DNA of 64,000 nt from Poriferisodalis sp965262965 (GTDB lineage: Bacteria > Actinomycetota > Acidimicrobiia > Acidimicrobiales > Poriferisodalaceae). The position numbers were made by a program, and so were the translations under genes. The stretch is taken from assembly GCF_965262965.1 (NCBI RefSeq), contig NZ_OZ253573.1, positions 3,782,001-3,846,000 of the forward strand, written 5' to 3'. Of the stretch, positions 51,173 through 59,362 are shown piece after piece. Within the stretch, counting starts at the first letter, position 1. Each line of letters begins with the position of its first letter. The notes under the pieces are model-generated. The model was not told the origin of the DNA, ran no database searches, and was given only the letters and a program-made list of their open reading frames with translations.

Positions 51173-51420
51173 CCAAGTCCCAGCTCGGCCTTGACCTCGT
51201 CCCAAGGCACGTAGTCGTCTTCGGCGCGTGCGGCGTCGAGCTCACGGCGGTCCTGCTGATCGTCCGCGCTGTCGACGAGTCGGTCGAAAGCCTCCGGGCC
51301 CAAGATCACTGCCACCCTGCGGCCACGCCGTGTCACCGTGACCGGCTCGCCCGACCGACGGGAGTCCTCGATCACTTCGGCCAGCCGATTTCGTACCTCG
51401 CTGACTGCAACCTCTGTCAT
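51169..51420 (-). CDS. Phd/YefM-type antitoxin
   Basis: 83 residues from ATG 51420. N-terminal DNA-binding segment VAVSEVRNRLAEVIEDSRRS and the turn EPVTVTRRGRRVAVIL are typical of Phd/YefM antitoxins. The acidic C-terminal part (ARAEDDYVPWDEVKAELG) contacts the toxin. The stop TGA overlaps the toxin GTG. A 17-bp palindrome over the start is the likely autoregulatory operator. The pair follows hflX by 23 bp on the same strand. Confidence 0.9.
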   Translation of the reverse strand: MTEVAVSEVRNRLAEVIEDSRRSGEPVTVTRRGRRVAVILGPEAFDRLVDSADDQQDRRELDAARAEDDYVPWDEVKAELGLG

Positions 51421-51435
51421 GTACGAATCGTACAT
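51419..51435 (-). promoter_or_regulatory. Palindromic operator over the antitoxin start codon
   Basis: ATGTACGA-A-TCGTACAT is a perfect 17-bp palindrome (51419-51435) that overlaps the first bases of the antitoxin ATG (51418-51420). On the coding strand TACGAT can serve as a -10 element ending six bases before the ATG, which implies a leaderless mRNA. Binding of antitoxin or toxin-antitoxin complex here would block transcription initiation. The palindrome is seen directly; the regulation is inferred. Confidence 0.7.
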
Positions 51436-51443
51436 ATGAAAGG

Positions 51444-52817
51444 TCACTTCAGTGGAGCGTCTTCTCGTTCCGAGCCCAGCGTCACGAATTCTGCGAACAC
51501 GCTGCGCGAAACATCGTCCAAACGTGCGTGGACGACGGTGCCGTTGTCGTCGTGCGTCTCCGAGAGAACTTCGCCTTCGCGGTGCACTGCTGCGAGCGCG
51601 TCGCCGCGCGCGTAGGGAATTCGCAGTTCGGTGACCTCGGTGAGGTGCCTGAGCCGGTCCCCGACAGCCAGCAATAGCTCCTCAACGCCGTTGCCGCTGT
51701 TCGCCGAGATCGCATGCGAGCCCTCGTAGTGCTCGAGCAGTTGCCGCACCGTTGCGTCGTCGACCTCGTCGCATTTGTTGAACGAGATGAGTTCGTCGAC
51801 ATCGCCGGCACCGATCTCTCGCAGCACCGCGCGGACAACGTCGATGTGCATCTCGGGTTCGGCAGCCGATGCGTCCACCAGATGCAGCAGCAGGTCGGCT
51901 TCAGCGACCTCCTCAAGCGTGGACATGAATGCCTCCACCAGCGAGGTCGGCAGCTTCTTGATGAACCCGACCGTGTCGGTGACCAGCACCGTCTCGCCGC
52001 CAGGCAGCGGCAGCCGCCGGGTGGTGGCGTCGAGCGTGGCGAACAGTCGGTCTTCGATGAGGACGTCGGCTCCAGTCAGGGACCGCAGCAGAGTGGATTT
52101 GCCCGCATTCGTGTAGCCCACGATCGCCACGGTGTGGTAGCGGGACCGCCGCCGCGATTTTCGCTGGTTCAGCCGGGTCCGCCGCAGACCGCGCAAGTCC
52201 TTCTCCAGCCGAGCAAGGCGCCGCTGGATCCGCCGGCGATCAACTTCAAGCTTGGTCTCGCCCGGTCCCCGGGTGCCGATCCCGCCGGCCTGCTGGGACA
52301 GCTGCCGCCCCCGGCCCCGTAGGCGCGGCAGCCGGTAGCGCAGCTGGGCAAGCTCCACCTGCGCCTTGCCTTCGAGCGTCGTGGCGTTCTGAGCGAAGAT
52401 GTCGAGGATGACCGCGGTGCGGTCCAGCGCCGTGCGCCCCAGGATCCGCTCCAGGTTGAACTGCTGCGCCGGGCTCAGCTCGTCGTCGAACACCACGGTG
52501 TCGGCATCGTGTTCGACCGAGGCATCCAGAATCTCATCCGCCTTGCCGCGCCCGACAAACGTCGCGGGATCGGGCGCATCCCGACGCTGCACGATGCGGT
52601 CCACCGAGTCCGCCCCGGCGGTGTCCACCAGTCGCTCAAGTTCGTCAAGGTTGGCATCAACCTCGTCGCTCGTCCGCTCCGCCAACTGCACCCCCACAAG
52701 CACGATCTGCTCCCGAAACGCCCGATCAATAAGCCCAGACTCAGCGCCCCCAAACTCCCCAAAACCCCCCCGATGGCTCTCGTCCGACGGCCCCGCCGGC
52801 CTTTCAGAATCCGCCAT
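51444..52817 (-). CDS. hflX: GTPase HflX
   Basis: Ribosome-associated GTPase that splits stalled 70S ribosomes. 457 residues from ATG 52817, which shares one base with the dapF stop. The N-terminal domain has TFVGRGKADEI and VVFDDELSPAQQFNLE. The central stalk carries GIGTRGPGETKLEVDRRRI. The G domain has G1 GYTNAGKST (about residue 231), DTVGFIKKLP and NKCDEVDD. Co-oriented with dapF and followed by the RelBE-type module. Confidence 0.96.
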   Translation of the reverse strand: MADSERPAGPSDESHRGGFGEFGGAESGLIDRAFREQIVLVGVQLAERTSDEVDANLDELERLVDTAGADSVDRIVQRRDAPDPATFVGRGKADEILDASVEHDADTVVFDDELSPAQQFNLERILGRTALDRTAVILDIFAQNATTLEGKAQVELAQLRYRLPRLRGRGRQLSQQAGGIGTRGPGETKLEVDRRRIQRRLARLEKDLRGLRRTRLNQRKSRRRSRYHTVAIVGYTNAGKSTLLRSLTGADVLIEDRLFATLDATTRRLPLPGGETVLVTDTVGFIKKLPTSLVEAFMSTLEEVAEADLLLHLVDASAAEPEMHIDVVRAVLREIGAGDVDELISFNKCDEVDDATVRQLLEHYEGSHAISANSGNGVEELLLAVGDRLRHLTEVTELRIPYARGDALAAVHREGEVLSETHDDNGTVVHARLDDVSRSVFAEFVTLGSEREDAPLK

Positions 52818-53824
52818 CAAGCATCCAACCACGGCCCGCGCAACGGCCACTCAATGTCGGCGACATGCTCGACGAAGAGCTGCAGTTGGGGGTGTCCCGT
52901 GAGTCCCGCCTGCGCGACAGTCGCGCTACCGCCGGGCATGATCACCTCGGTCCAAGCGTCATGTCTTACGAGGCCCCATTCACGCGCTCGAATTGCGGCC
53001 ACGACCGCTCCAGTCCCGCAAGCGTCGGTCACTCCAGCACCGCGCTCAAATACGCGCATGCCGAGGCTGGAGGACGGCGTGCCTTCCGCGTGGCATTCAT
53101 CTACGAGTGGCCAAACGAACTCCACATTGATGCCGTCTGAGAAGTAAGCCTGATACTGCGAACCGAGTTCACGCACATCCGCTTCGTCGAGGCGATGGCT
53201 CGTGGCGATGACCAAGTGCGGGTTTCCCACATCGCCTGTGGCTCGAGGCGATTCGCCAAAGCGTTGTGTTATGAGGTCATTCAAAGCTGGGACGATGTCC
53301 GGTTCTGGAACGACGATGGGCATATCGACGTCGACATTCTCGTCATGTGGCTGGATCAAGCCGTCGTCGGTCTCATAGAACGCATGTCGCCACGAGACCG
53401 TTCTCGGACCAGCATCGGTCTCGACAGCAATGTCGAGGTGCGCTACCTGCGGCTGCCCTATGGCTTGAGCCCACGGATCTCGGGAGCGAGCGAGTGCGTT
53501 CGCCAGACAAGCGGAACCGTTCCCACTGACTTCGGCCCGGGAGCCATCGGAGTTGTAGAGAACCATCTGGACTCGGGCCTTGCCGTGTAGGAAGGGATCG
53601 CCGCCAACTGCGCTCTCGCTTGACGTCGGCTCGGAAAAGGATGCGTCGATTCCGAGCAACAAGCCATCGGCTCCCACACCGGTTCGCCGGTTGCAGATTT
53701 CCTTCGCCAGATCGGACCAGCGGAGGGGCCGCGCGTCAAAGGCGGCCTTCTCCTTGCCGCTCAACAGAGCGATGAGAAAGTCGTTGCCAAGGCCGTGGTG
53801 CTTGGTGAGCTGCAACGTCTCCAC
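52817..53824 (-). CDS. dapF: Diaminopimelate epimerase with Ser at the usual catalytic Cys
   Basis: Interconverts LL- and meso-diaminopimelate. 335 residues from GTG 53824 (VETLQLTKHHGLGNDFL), a typical start. The family signature N-x-DGS-x4-CGNG-x-R reads NSDGSRAEVSGNGSA: the first catalytic Cys is Ser100 and the Arg is Ala, although Cys106 lies six residues downstream. The second active-site region FERGAGVTDACGTGAVVAA keeps its Cys (Cys269). TGDVGNPHLVI and the fold are otherwise normal. The activity may be low, or Ser/Cys106 substitutes. Overlaps hflX. Confidence 0.9.
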   Translation of the reverse strand: METLQLTKHHGLGNDFLIALLSGKEKAAFDARPLRWSDLAKEICNRRTGVGADGLLLGIDASFSEPTSSESAVGGDPFLHGKARVQMVLYNSDGSRAEVSGNGSACLANALARSRDPWAQAIGQPQVAHLDIAVETDAGPRTVSWRHAFYETDDGLIQPHDENVDVDMPIVVPEPDIVPALNDLITQRFGESPRATGDVGNPHLVIATSHRLDEADVRELGSQYQAYFSDGINVEFVWPLVDECHAEGTPSSSLGMRVFERGAGVTDACGTGAVVAAIRAREWGLVRHDAWTEVIMPGGSATVAQAGLTGHPQLQLFVEHVADIEWPLRGPWLDA

Positions 53825-53888
53825 CGCTCCATTCTCACACCTCGCCGCTCCAAAGCACGTACGAAATTCACCGAAGCACCCACCCCGC

Positions 53889-54848
53889 CTACTCAGTAGC
53901 GACGCGCTTGCCAAACCCCTTGAAAGTGTCACCAATCGAAGTAGCCACCGAAGCCAGCTTGGATCGCCCATCACCGAGCCGCGGCGCAATGTCCGTCAGC
54001 CCGTCAACCGTCCAGCGCCCATCCGCAGCGATGATGTCGTCGTTCGACAGCGACCAACCTTGGTACAGCCCCACCTCGTTGCCGCCGACGTGGAACACGC
54101 CGCCGGTGAACGGGCAGCTCTCCATGCCGAGGTACGCCACGAGCGGGCTGATGTTGGCCGGGTCGTACAGGTCGAACTTGGCCGGATCGTCCGGTGCGCG
54201 CACCACCTCTTCGAGGCCCGGCGTCTGCAGGGTGAGCCGCGTGCGCGCGATCGGCGCTAGGCAGTTCACCCGCACGCCGTAGCGGGCCAGCTCGCCGGCA
54301 GCGACGAGCGTCATCGCAGCGATGCCGGCCTTGGCGCCCGAGTAGTTGAGCTGGCCGAGATTGCCGAGCATGGCGCCCGAGGCGGTGTTGATGACCGAGC
54401 CGCTGACTTCCTTGCCGGCCTTGGACTGCTCGCGCCAGTAGGCGGCGGCCCAGCGGGTGGGGCAGAAATGCCCTTTCATGTGGACGTCGACGACCGCGTC
54501 CCATTCGGGCTCGGTCATGTTGACCACAACTCGGTCGCGCAGGATGCCGGCATTGTTCACGAGCACGTGCAGGTCGCCGAAGGCTTCGACGGCCTGGTTC
54601 ACCATGCGCTGAGCGCCCTCCCAGTCGGTGACGTTGTCACCGTTGGCGACAGCCTCACCGCCCATGGCTTCGATCTCAGCGACAACTTCGTCGGCGGGAC
54701 CCTGGTCGGCTCCGGTTCCGTCGGCGGTGCCGCCGAGGTCGTTGACGACGATCTTCGCCCCTTCGGAGGCCATCAGCAGCGCGTGTTCGCGCCCGATGCC
54801 GCGGCCTGCGCCGGTGATGAGGACGACACGTCCGTCGAGTGCACCCAT
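53889..54848 (-). CDS. SDR oxidoreductase, MFE-2/hydroxyacyl-CoA-dehydrogenase type
   Basis: 319 residues from ATG 54848 (GGGAG nine bases upstream). LITGAGRGIGREHALLMASE is followed by KIVVNDLGG and TADGTGADQGPADEVV, the insert typical of the peroxisomal multifunctional-enzyme (MFE-2)-like SDR group. NNAGILRDR, INTASGAMLG (Ser) and NYSGAKAGI (YxxxK) complete the active site. A 3-hydroxyacyl-CoA dehydrogenase role in fatty-acid or sterol side-chain degradation is likely. It is longer than ordinary SDRs because of a C-terminal 60-residue tail. Confidence 0.93.
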   Translation of the reverse strand: MGALDGRVVLITGAGRGIGREHALLMASEGAKIVVNDLGGTADGTGADQGPADEVVAEIEAMGGEAVANGDNVTDWEGAQRMVNQAVEAFGDLHVLVNNAGILRDRVVVNMTEPEWDAVVDVHMKGHFCPTRWAAAYWREQSKAGKEVSGSVINTASGAMLGNLGQLNYSGAKAGIAAMTLVAAGELARYGVRVNCLAPIARTRLTLQTPGLEEVVRAPDDPAKFDLYDPANISPLVAYLGMESCPFTGGVFHVGGNEVGLYQGWSLSNDDIIAADGRWTVDGLTDIAPRLGDGRSKLASVATSIGDTFKGFGKRVATE

Positions 54849-54939
54849 GTTGATCTCCCGTTTGGTCATGAGCCCATCGACGGGGTGTCCCCGCACGGGC
54901 CGCACAAGGTTGGCACAAGTCAGCGCCCGAAACGCAATG

Positions 54940-54969
54940 AAGCCGCTCGTGCACTGCAGCGAGCGGCTT
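54940..54969 (-). terminator. Terminator hairpin downstream of tRNA-Gly
   Basis: AAGCCGCTCG (54940-54949) pairs perfectly with CGAGCGGCTT (54960-54969) around a 10-base loop. On the minus strand it lies 6 bases after the tRNA-Gly 3' end and is followed by TCATT. A good candidate for the tRNA transcription terminator. Confidence 0.7.
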
Positions 54970-54975
54970 TGCGAG

Positions 54976-55049
54976 AGCGGATGACCGGGGTCGAACCGGC
55001 GACCTCAACCTTGGCAAGGTTGCGCTCTAACCAACTGAGCTACATCCGC
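54976..55049 (-). tRNA. tRNA-Gly(GCC)
   Basis: Cloverleaf with 5' acceptor GCGGATG pairing with CATCCGC. D-arm TAGCTCAGTTGGTTAGAGC. Anticodon stem CAACC/GGTTG with loop TTGCCAA, giving anticodon GCC. T-arm GCCGGTTCGAACCCCGGT-like. The discriminator base is U, as expected for glycine. The 3' CCA is not encoded. A hairpin terminator follows on the same strand. Confidence 0.95.
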
Positions 55050-55260
55050 GCGAGCCGATAACTGTAGCGAGCACACCGGTCGCAGGGGCGATGGATGTAC
55101 CGGGTGATCGCGACGATGAGCGGCCGGCTGCGCGGGCTCAGAGGCGCTCCATGCTGGGGCCGTTGGCGTCGGTCTCTCCCCAGAAATATCGTCGGGCATC
55201 TCGAGTGTCTGGGGTTCGATTTCGGCCACGTCGCCGAAGCTGCTTGCGGAGTGTGACGAG

Positions 55261-55485
55261 CTAGCTGTCGGCGGGACGCAGATCGATTCGCAGGGTGAGG
55301 ATGCCGTCTTCGAGCGTCGCGGTGGCGTCGCCGAGCATGGCGTAGTCCATGAAATCGCGTTCGGCCTGCTCGATGAAGAGGCGCCGCTCTTCGCCGCCGA
55401 CGGCGGGCAGATTGCGCTTGCGCACCGCTTCGGCACGCTCGGCGAAGCGCTCGATCAACGCTTGGGGGTCGAAGTTGTCGCTCAT
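55261..55485 (-). CDS. Small conserved-looking hypothetical protein
   Basis: 74 residues from ATG 55485, which overlaps the stop of the upstream small membrane protein as ATGA. Sequence is helical and acidic (QALIERFAERAEAVRKRNLP, then EQAERDFMDYAMLGDATATL). No membrane segment. Its last strand (GILTLRIDLRPADS) suggests a compact alpha/beta fold. Coupled to two upstream genes (55482 and metX). I do not recognise the family; the operon structure argues that it is real. Confidence 0.65.
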   Translation of the reverse strand: MSDNFDPQALIERFAERAEAVRKRNLPAVGGEERRLFIEQAERDFMDYAMLGDATATLEDGILTLRIDLRPADS

Positions 55486-55724
55486 GGGCTCTCGGCAAGG
55501 TTGCCACATTCGAGCGCCGGCTCGTCGCACGCGTCCGAAGCAGCAAACGCGCCCGCCGGAGACGTCCGGCGCAGATAAACGACGAAGCCGCCAGCCGATG
55601 CAATCGCCATCAACCCTGCCAGCACCACCAGAACCCACCACACCGCCAAACCAGAACTCACGGCTTCGGACGGCACGGACGTATGCGCATCGGCCAGCAG
55701 CAGACCGTTGAGGACGCCGGTCAA
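55482..55724 (-). CDS. Small single-pass membrane protein
   Basis: 80 residues from TTG 55724, overlapping the metX stop as TTGA. A hydrophobic helix LAVWWVLVVLAGLMAIASAGG (residues about 26-46) is followed by FVVYLRRTSP, giving a positively charged inner end. The C-terminal tail is Ala/Asp/Glu-rich with two cysteines. It sits between metX and the 74-residue gene with overlapping start and stop codons on both sides, so all three are co-translated. Function unknown. Confidence 0.6.
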   Translation of the reverse strand: MTGVLNGLLLADAHTSVPSEAVSSGLAVWWVLVVLAGLMAIASAGGFVVYLRRTSPAGAFAASDACDEPALECGNLAESP

Positions 55725-56938
55725 CGTGCGGTCCCTCCGTGCGGAGCGTCGCTCTTGTAGATGTCGTCGATGAATTCGCCCATCGGCGGCCCGGTCTGGT
55801 CCGGCTCGGTGAGGAAGCCGTCGTGGCCGTTGTCGCTGTCGATGTCCACGTGTTCAACCCGCAGGTTCCCTCGTCGGCGCAACGATTCCACGATCTGGAT
55901 CTGCTGCGGTCGCGGGTACAGGAAATCGGTGCGGACGCTCATCACCATCGTCGGTGCCACGACGCGGGCCAGCGCAGGTTCGATGCCGCCGCGGCCCCGG
56001 CCGATGTCGTGGAGATCCATGAGCTTGTTCAGCACCAGATACGTGTTGGCATCGAAGCGGGGGATGAACTTCGCGCCTTGGTAGTCGAGATAGCTCTCGA
56101 CGTCGAAGTGATGGTTGAGCCGCAGCGGCAGCAGCGGTTCCTCGCTGTGTCGGGCAAAGCGTCGATCGAACTCGTCGGTGGAGCGGTAGTGGATCATGGC
56201 GATTCGGCGGGCGTTGGCCAGTCCCCTGTGGGGACCGTCGCCCATGGCGGCGTCGTAGTAGTGACCGTCGCGGAAATTCGGGTCATCCAGAATCGCCTGG
56301 CGGCCGACCTGGCTCCAGGCGATTTGCTGCGCGGACGCAGCGGCGTTCGAGGCGATCACAACCAGCGACCGGACCCGCGCCGGGTAGGTGACACCCCACT
56401 CCAGCACAGCCATACCGCCCATCGAGCCGCCCACCACCGACAACCACCGGTCGACGCCCAAGTGTCGGCCGAGCGCCCACTGCGAGCGAACGATGTCGCG
56501 GTTGGTGACGACCGGAAAGTCCGGTCCATAGCGCTGCTGGCCGGCGGCGGGATTGACTGACGACGGCCCGGTGCTGCCCTGGCAGCCGCCCAGCACGTTG
56601 GCGCACACGACGAAGTAGCGGTTGGTGTCGAGCGGCCGACCGGGGCCGATGAAGTCGTTCCACCAGCCCCCGGTGGCCTGCGACGGAGGGTGCGCGGACC
56701 CGTGCGCGTGCGCATCGCCGGTCAGCGCATGGCACACGAGCACAGCGTTCGAGGCGGTGGCATCCAGTGCGCCCCACGTCTCGTATGCCAGCACTGCGCC
56801 GTGCAGCACGCCGCCGCCTTCGAGGGTGAACGGTCGGTCTGGGGACAGTTCGAAGAACCTGCGATCGCCCGCGCCGAGGCCCGGATGCCATGCACCCGAG
56901 GCGGGCAGCAGTCGTGCTGCTGCCGCTTGATCGTTCAC
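55721..56938 (-). CDS. metX: Homoserine O-acetyltransferase
   Basis: Alpha/beta-hydrolase-fold enzyme that acylates homoserine in methionine synthesis. 405 residues from GTG 56938. Motifs are TLEGGGVLHGAVLAYETWG, VLVCHALTGDAHAHG, GWWNDFIGPGRPLDT (the MetX signature), the nucleophile elbow VVGGSMGGMAVLEWG, and the C-terminal VDIDSDNGHDGFL (catalytic His region). Succinyl versus acetyl preference cannot be read. Followed by two small genes with overlapping codons. A 15-bp tandem repeat lies upstream. Confidence 0.93.
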   Translation of the reverse strand: MNDQAAAARLLPASGAWHPGLGAGDRRFFELSPDRPFTLEGGGVLHGAVLAYETWGALDATASNAVLVCHALTGDAHAHGSAHPPSQATGGWWNDFIGPGRPLDTNRYFVVCANVLGGCQGSTGPSSVNPAAGQQRYGPDFPVVTNRDIVRSQWALGRHLGVDRWLSVVGGSMGGMAVLEWGVTYPARVRSLVVIASNAAASAQQIAWSQVGRQAILDDPNFRDGHYYDAAMGDGPHRGLANARRIAMIHYRSTDEFDRRFARHSEEPLLPLRLNHHFDVESYLDYQGAKFIPRFDANTYLVLNKLMDLHDIGRGRGGIEPALARVVAPTMVMSVRTDFLYPRPQQIQIVESLRRRGNLRVEHVDIDSDNGHDGFLTEPDQTGPPMGEFIDDIYKSDAPHGGTAR

Positions 56939-56985
56939 AGCGCGGTCGCGCCCCGCACGGTCCACATCAGCGCCTTCGTCCCTGT

Positions 56986-57045
56986 GCCTGCTTCTCCGTG
57001 GCCTGCTTCTCCGTGGCCTGCTTCTCCGCGGCCCACTTCTCCGTG
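56986..57045. repeat. 15-bp tandem array upstream of metX (4 copies)
   Basis: Four copies of CCTGCTTCTCCGTGG (56986-57000, 57001-57015, then with changes 57016-57030 and 57031-57045). They lie 48 bp upstream of the metX start, between metX and the helicase gene, and may be within the metX leader. The intergenic space 56939-57132 has no other feature I can name. Confidence 0.9.
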
Positions 57046-57132
57046 GTATGGCAAGGGTACCTGTCGGTCCTGAATCGTCCCAGTCGGATTTACCGGGCTC
57101 GGCCCGGCTTGTGCCGTGCAGCTCGCAGTGTC

Positions 57133-58302
57133 TCAGCGACCGGCGTTGTCGCTGCTTGCAGCGAAGGAGGAGAGGTCGTCGAGCCGGTCGTCGTTGGAGA
57201 AGACTTCGTGCAGCGGCAACTTGAGTGCCAAGCGACGCTGCAGCTGGCGAACCTCGAGTTCCTCGTCCCACAGGAACATCGTCACGGCGGTGCCGCTGCG
57301 ACCGGCGCGTGCGGTGCGGCCAGAGCGGTGCAGATAGGTCTTGTGCTCGGCGGGCACGTTGTAATGCACCACGGCGTCGACTTCGTCGATGTGCAGGCCG
57401 CGGGCGGCGACGTCGGTGGCCACGAGCGCGGAGAGCTTGCCTTTCATGAAGTCCGCAAGCGCTCGCTCTCGTTTGACTTGGGGCAGATCGCCGTGAATGG
57501 CACCGGCCTTGACGCCCTCGTCGCGCAGGTCCCCGCAGAGCCGGTCGGCGCCGCGCTTGGTTCGCGTGAACAGCAGTGTCCGGCCGTTGGCATCGATGAT
57601 GCGCGCAGCCACCCGGACCCGGTCCATCTTGTGGACGGACAGGAACAAGTGGCTCATCTCCGCGACAGTGATCTCTCGTTCTTCGACTTCGTGGAAGACG
57701 GGGTCGTGGAGATAGCGCTTGACGAGCGTGTCGACCACGCCGTCGAGCGTGGCCGAGAACAGCAGCGTCTGGTGCCGGCCGTCGATGTGCCGCAGCACCC
57801 ATTCGACCTGGGGCAGGAAGCCCATGTCGGCCATGCGGTCGGCCTCGTCGACGACGACCCGCTGGATGCCGCCAACGTCGACGGCGCCTCGCTCGATGAG
57901 GTCGATGAGCCGGCCGGGCGTGGCGATGATGACATCCATGCCGGCGCCCAGCAGTTCTATCTGGCGCTCGATGTTGGTGCCGCCGTAGGTGGCAATCGAC
58001 CGGATGTCCATGGCCTTTGCAAGCGGCTCGACGACTGCGGCGATCTGGTTCGCCAGCTCTCGTGTCGGCGTCAGCATGAGCGTGGTCGGTCGGCCGTCCG
58101 CAGAGCGCGGTGTGAGCGCGAGCGTCGGCAAGCCGAACGCCAGCGTCTTGCCGGAGCCGGTCTTGGCCTTGCCGCACACGTCTCGACCGGCGAGAGCTTC
58201 GGCGATGGTCAGTTCTTGGATGGCGAATGGTTCGGTGATGCCTTGATCAGCCAAGGTGTCGCACATGGACTCGGGAACGCCGAGTTCAAAAAAAGTTGTC
58301 AC
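57133..58302 (-). CDS. DEAD/DEAH-box ATP-dependent RNA helicase
   Basis: 389 residues from GTG 58302. Q motif FFELGVPESMCDTLADQG and PFAIQELTI. Motif I AKTGSGKT, Ia PTRELANQI, II VDEADRMADMG (DEAD), III SATLDG, IV LLFTRTKRGAD, V ATDVAARGLHIDEVD and VI HRSGRTARAGR are complete. No C-terminal RNA-binding extension, so a minimal RhlE-like core helicase. The first codons contain a run of seven T (GTGACAACTTTTTTT) that could slip. Likely involved in ribosome assembly or RNA turnover; no operon partner. Confidence 0.96.
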   Translation of the reverse strand: MTTFFELGVPESMCDTLADQGITEPFAIQELTIAEALAGRDVCGKAKTGSGKTLAFGLPTLALTPRSADGRPTTLMLTPTRELANQIAAVVEPLAKAMDIRSIATYGGTNIERQIELLGAGMDVIIATPGRLIDLIERGAVDVGGIQRVVVDEADRMADMGFLPQVEWVLRHIDGRHQTLLFSATLDGVVDTLVKRYLHDPVFHEVEEREITVAEMSHLFLSVHKMDRVRVAARIIDANGRTLLFTRTKRGADRLCGDLRDEGVKAGAIHGDLPQVKRERALADFMKGKLSALVATDVAARGLHIDEVDAVVHYNVPAEHKTYLHRSGRTARAGRSGTAVTMFLWDEELEVRQLQRRLALKLPLHEVFSNDDRLDDLSSFAASSDNAGR

Positions 58303-58457
58303 GGATATCTTTCAGAGGGCGTGACCCGCGAAGTGCGCACGTCGCGACGATTCGTGCGACAACGCTGGGCAGTGAGGCCACGCGGCGAACTGCCTTGGCG
58401 GACGAGTGTACGGCGGGCGACCCAGCGCACGTCGGACGGTACCCTCACCCAATCTCG

Positions 58458-58528
58458 GGCGGAGTGGCCGAGTGGTTAGGCAGCGGCCTGCAAAGCCGTG
58501 TACGCCGGTTCGAATCCGGTCTCCGCCT
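58458..58528 (+). tRNA. tRNA-Cys(GCA)
   Basis: Acceptor GGCGGAG pairs with CTCCGCC. Anticodon stem GCGGC/GCCGT with loop CTGCAAA gives anticodon GCA. The T-arm GCCGGTTCGAATCCGGT is intact. Discriminator base U, typical of cysteine. The 3' CCA is not encoded. It precedes tRNA-Val by 44 bp. Confidence 0.93.
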
Positions 58529-58572
58529 CGGCTGTGCACTGCACCCGCAGTGCTACCGTTTGAAACCCTTTC

Positions 58573-58646
58573 GGGCGATTGGCGCAGTTGGTTAGCGCGC
58601 TTGCATGACACGCAAGAGGTCACAGGTTCGAATCCTGTATCGCCCA
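58573..58646 (+). tRNA. tRNA-Val(GAC)
   Basis: Acceptor GGGCGAT pairs with ATCGCCC. D-arm TGGCGCAGTTGGTTAGCGC. Anticodon stem CTTGC/GCAAG with loop ATGACAC gives anticodon GAC. T-arm CAGGTTCGAATCCTG. Discriminator A. The CCA end is not encoded. It is followed by two small hairpins at 58664-58693. Confidence 0.95.
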
Positions 58647-58663
58647 CGCCGGGCTTGTTGGGT

Positions 58664-58693
58664 CTGTCAAAATCTGACAGTCCCTAATCAGGG
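58664..58693 (+). terminator. Double hairpin after tRNA-Val
   Basis: CTGTCA...TGACAG (58664-58669 and 58675-58680) and CCCT-AATC-AGGG (58682-58693) are two adjacent hairpins downstream of the tRNA. Weak stems, no T-run; a possible processing or termination site. The following 195 bp show nothing else. Confidence 0.35.
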
Positions 58694-58888
58694 CTAGCGG
58701 TCCGCTCCGCCGTCGTCGCAGTTGCTTCCCAACATAGTGAATCACCCCGATCGCCGGCACGAACCCCCGCCGACACGCACCCAGTGGCATCCGGGGGCGT
58801 CCGCGGCGCACCGGCACGTTGTCCGGTGCGCAGGACATCCAGCAGGGGTGGACTGCTGTGAGCGGGCTGGCGCGCTGACCCTCTCGCG

Positions 58889-59362
58889 ATGAGATTCTCC
58901 CGTAGCCGACCGCCCAAGCCGGTTCCCGTACCTGAAGAAGGCACGCTTGCGTCCCCGGGTCTGCGCCCCATGGTGCGCCGTCGGTCAGCGATCATCGCAG
59001 CAGTCGTGTGCGTGCTCGCGGGCTTCGGCTTGGGCAGCACCGCAGCGAGAAACAACCTCGCAGCGTCGGAAGCGACGGACGCAGAAGGTTTCATTGAGAT
59101 CGACATGACCCAAGCCCAAGCCGATGCGTGTGAGGACGCCGTCTATGCGCTCAGCCTCTACACGGGCTGGATCGCAGGGAATTTAGGTGGCACAGGAACG
59201 GATTTTGACGAGTTGACACGACTCGTTGTGGACGAAGCGGCACGCAACAGCCCTGAAGGAGCTGTGCGGTTGAGGGAGTCGCTGGACAACGTGATCGTTT
59301 ACTGCGAGTTAACGACGAAAGAAGGACGAGAGGTCACATTGCGTGGTCGAATAGCAGAATGA
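58889..59362 (+). CDS. Hypothetical protein with an N-terminal membrane anchor
   Basis: 157 residues from ATG 58889. A basic, proline-rich N-terminus is followed by the hydrophobic stretch IIAAVVCVLAGFGLG (about residues 34-50) and then an acidic exterior domain (ATDAEGFIEIDMTQAQADAC, two cysteines). Lower GC than the neighbours. Its end overlaps the truncated IS110 frame. I do not recognise a family. Real coding is plausible because of amphipathic helices and sensible codon use, but the proximity to IS debris leaves doubt. Confidence 0.5.
   Translation: MRFSRSRPPKPVPVPEEGTLASPGLRPMVRRRSAIIAAVVCVLAGFGLGSTAARNNLAASEATDAEGFIEIDMTQAQADACEDAVYALSLYTGWIAGNLGGTGTDFDELTRLVVDEAARNSPEGAVRLRESLDNVIVYCELTTKEGREVTLRGRIAE

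Noticed and set aside
56986..57045. CRISPR-like array
   Set aside because: The repeats are head-to-tail without spacers and no cas genes are near; it is a simple tandem repeat.
55721..58177. 818-codon open frame as one giant fusion protein ending in MetX
   Set aside because: The upstream part is the antisense/other-frame shadow of the helicase plus 15-bp repeats. MetX starts normally at GTG 56938.
58291..58297. Run of T in the first codons of the helicase as programmed frameshift
   Set aside because: The frame is intact and family-typical from the GTG; a seven-base run alone is not evidence for frameshifting.
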